Origin: Baffinella frigidus
Taxonomy: Eukaryota; Cryptophyceae; Cryptomonadales; Baffinellaceae
Direction: 5' to 3'
NCBI GenBank assembly: GCA_026770585.1
Contig: MU646312.1
Span: forward strand, 632,652-644,974
DNA: 12,323 nucleotides
Shown here: positions 11,615 through 12,323 of the stretch, piece after piece
How positions within the stretch are numbered: position 1 is the stretch's first letter
How the letters are laid out: the number at the start of each line of letters is the position of its first letter
Notes under the pieces: generated by a model
The model's database searches: none
What the model was told of the DNA's origin: nothing
Seen by the model: the letters and a program-made list of their open reading frames with translations, nothing else
Position numbers and translations under genes: made by a program

Positions 11615-12020
11615 GTTAACCCTACACCTTGAACCCTAAACCTTGAACCCTAAACCTTGAACCCTAAACCTTGAACCCTAGACCCTAAACCCTAACCGTT
11701 AAACCCTAGCTAGCCCCGGGAGCGCACGCAAAAACTACCCCCCACACTGGTCCATCCTAAGCCCTTAACCCTCCCCATTTCGTTTTCAACCCTAAACCCG
11801 ACACCCGACACCCGACACCCTAAACCCTGAACCCTACACCCCAAACCCCTAAACCCTAGACCCTAAACCTTAAACCCTAAACCTTAAACCCTGAACCCTA
11901 CACCCAACACCCTAAACACTAAACCCTAAACACTAAACACTAAGCCCTGAACCTTCAACCCTAAACCCTAAACCCAAACCCCAAACCCTTAAACCCCAAA
12001 CCCGAAACATTCGAACCCTA
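11615..12020 (+). repeat. telomere-like arrays around a partial exon-7 remnant
   Basis: CCTTGAACCCTAAA units (14-bp composite) fill about 11624-11700. The exon-7 remnant is at 11707-11755. From 11790 the heptamers are mixed CCCTAAA, CCCGACA, CCCTGAA and CACTAAA. Confidence 0.92.
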
Positions 12021-12030
12021 AATCCGACAG

Positions 12031-12085
12031 GGAATGGACTCCGGCGGCGAGGCGCGATGGTCGACTTCGGCTCCCGGGGTGGCAG
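12031..12085 (+). CDS. possible exon 8, GACAG to GGCAG/GTCTGT
   Basis: A 55-nt segment between AATCCGACAG and GTCTGTCTCTC, GC-rich and free of repeats. Two of its frames are open over the whole length (one starts MDSGGEARWSTSAPGVAG); I cannot choose between them and recognise no family. Its position after exon 7 and the donor next to a CT tract are the only support. Confidence 0.3.
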
Positions 12086-12198
12086 GTCTGTCTCTCTCTC
12101 TGTCTGTCTCTCTGTCTCTCTGTCTCTCTCTATCTATCTCTCTCCTTCTCACTCTGTCTATCTCTCGCTCTCTCTCTCTCTCTTTCTCTCTCGCTCGT
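12086..12198 (+). repeat. CT-rich microsatellite
   Basis: CTCT with regular GTCT and ATCT interruptions, ending at GTATGCTCTCGGCAG, an acceptor-like site directly before the G-rich array. Confidence 0.96.
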
Positions 12199-12211
12199 AT
12201 GCTCTCGGCAG

Positions 12212-12255
12212 ATTGAGGGTTCAGGGGTAAGGGGTTGGGAGTTAGGGGCTAGGGT

Positions 12256-12322
<67 letters not shown>

Positions 12323-12323
12323 G
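12212..12323 (+). repeat. GGGTTGA heptamer array, G-rich on + strand, running off the window
   Basis: After a mixed start the array becomes nearly perfect GGGTTGA to the end. It is the reverse-complement bias of the CCCTCAA arrays upstream, so the strand switches again within the last kilobase. Confidence 0.95.

Noticed and set aside
12212-12323. True chromosome end
   Set aside because: The heptamer GGGTTGA is a variant, and perfect CCCTAAA arrays occur internally with genes on both sides. Whether a telomere lies beyond the window cannot be seen.
1-12323. tRNA, rRNA or bacterial-type promoters and terminators
   Set aside because: No cloverleaf, rRNA segment or promoter pair was found. The hairpin at 7712-7757 lacks a following T-run and lies in eukaryotic intron-like sequence.

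Overview
The window looks like nuclear DNA of a eukaryotic microalga or related protist. It has no operon-style packing, no ribosome-binding sites and no long open frame of coding quality. It is full of the plant/algal-type telomeric heptamer CCCTAAA and its variants, long CT/CA microsatellites, fold-back elements, and splice-site-bounded exon fragments. A fragment closely resembling the major capsid protein of algal giant viruses (NCLDV) fits such a host. Prasinophyte green algae and dinoflagellates are both possible; the sequence alone does not decide.

The main result comes from reading short exon-like pieces on the + strand in order. They spell one cyclic-nucleotide-binding domain (cNBD). 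The best copies are exon 1 at 1910-2044 (FRDL helix, first strands, QGE), exon 2 at 3836-3896 (YVITGGHVSLEYHDG), exon 3 at 4813-4877 (LTNGKHFGE), exon 4 at 7804-7872 (ARARAFSAE...VDLL) and exon 5 at 9507-9563 (C-terminal helix, donor GTGAGG). All five have AG before them and GT after them. Their codon phases agree at every junction (0, 1, 0, 0), and together they give 387 nt, or 129 codons, about the length of one cNBD. Exon 6 (10585-10629) and exon 7 (11544-11610) continue in phase and look like the linker that precedes the next cNBD in a multi-cNBD protein.

Almost every exon also sits in its own local array of degenerate copies, and the arrays lie in the same order as the domain. Exon 1 front halves occupy 965-1809, exon 1 back halves 2247-3580, exon 2 copies 3836-4310, exon 3 copies 4813-7050, exon 4 copies 7140-8668, exon 5 copies 9347-10084 and exon 7 copies 11086-11755. 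Many copies have stops, frameshifts or lost splice sites. Either this is one working gene with introns of roughly 0.9-2.9 kb filled with its own exon debris, or it is a decaying relic.

Between the exons lie several fold-back (MITE-like) elements (505-614, 2513-2634, 5279-5512, 6078-6225, 6669-6818, 7712-7757, 9904-10065, 10293-10528), interstitial telomere-like arrays that change strand twice, a 22-bp palindromic repeat array, and two unrelated AT-richer inserts inside a duplicated exon-3 cassette. One of those inserts encodes the capsid fragment. The 5' end (1-834) is a 617-bp-period tandem duplication with a weaker exon-like motif. The 3' end (12212-12323) is a GGGTTGA array.
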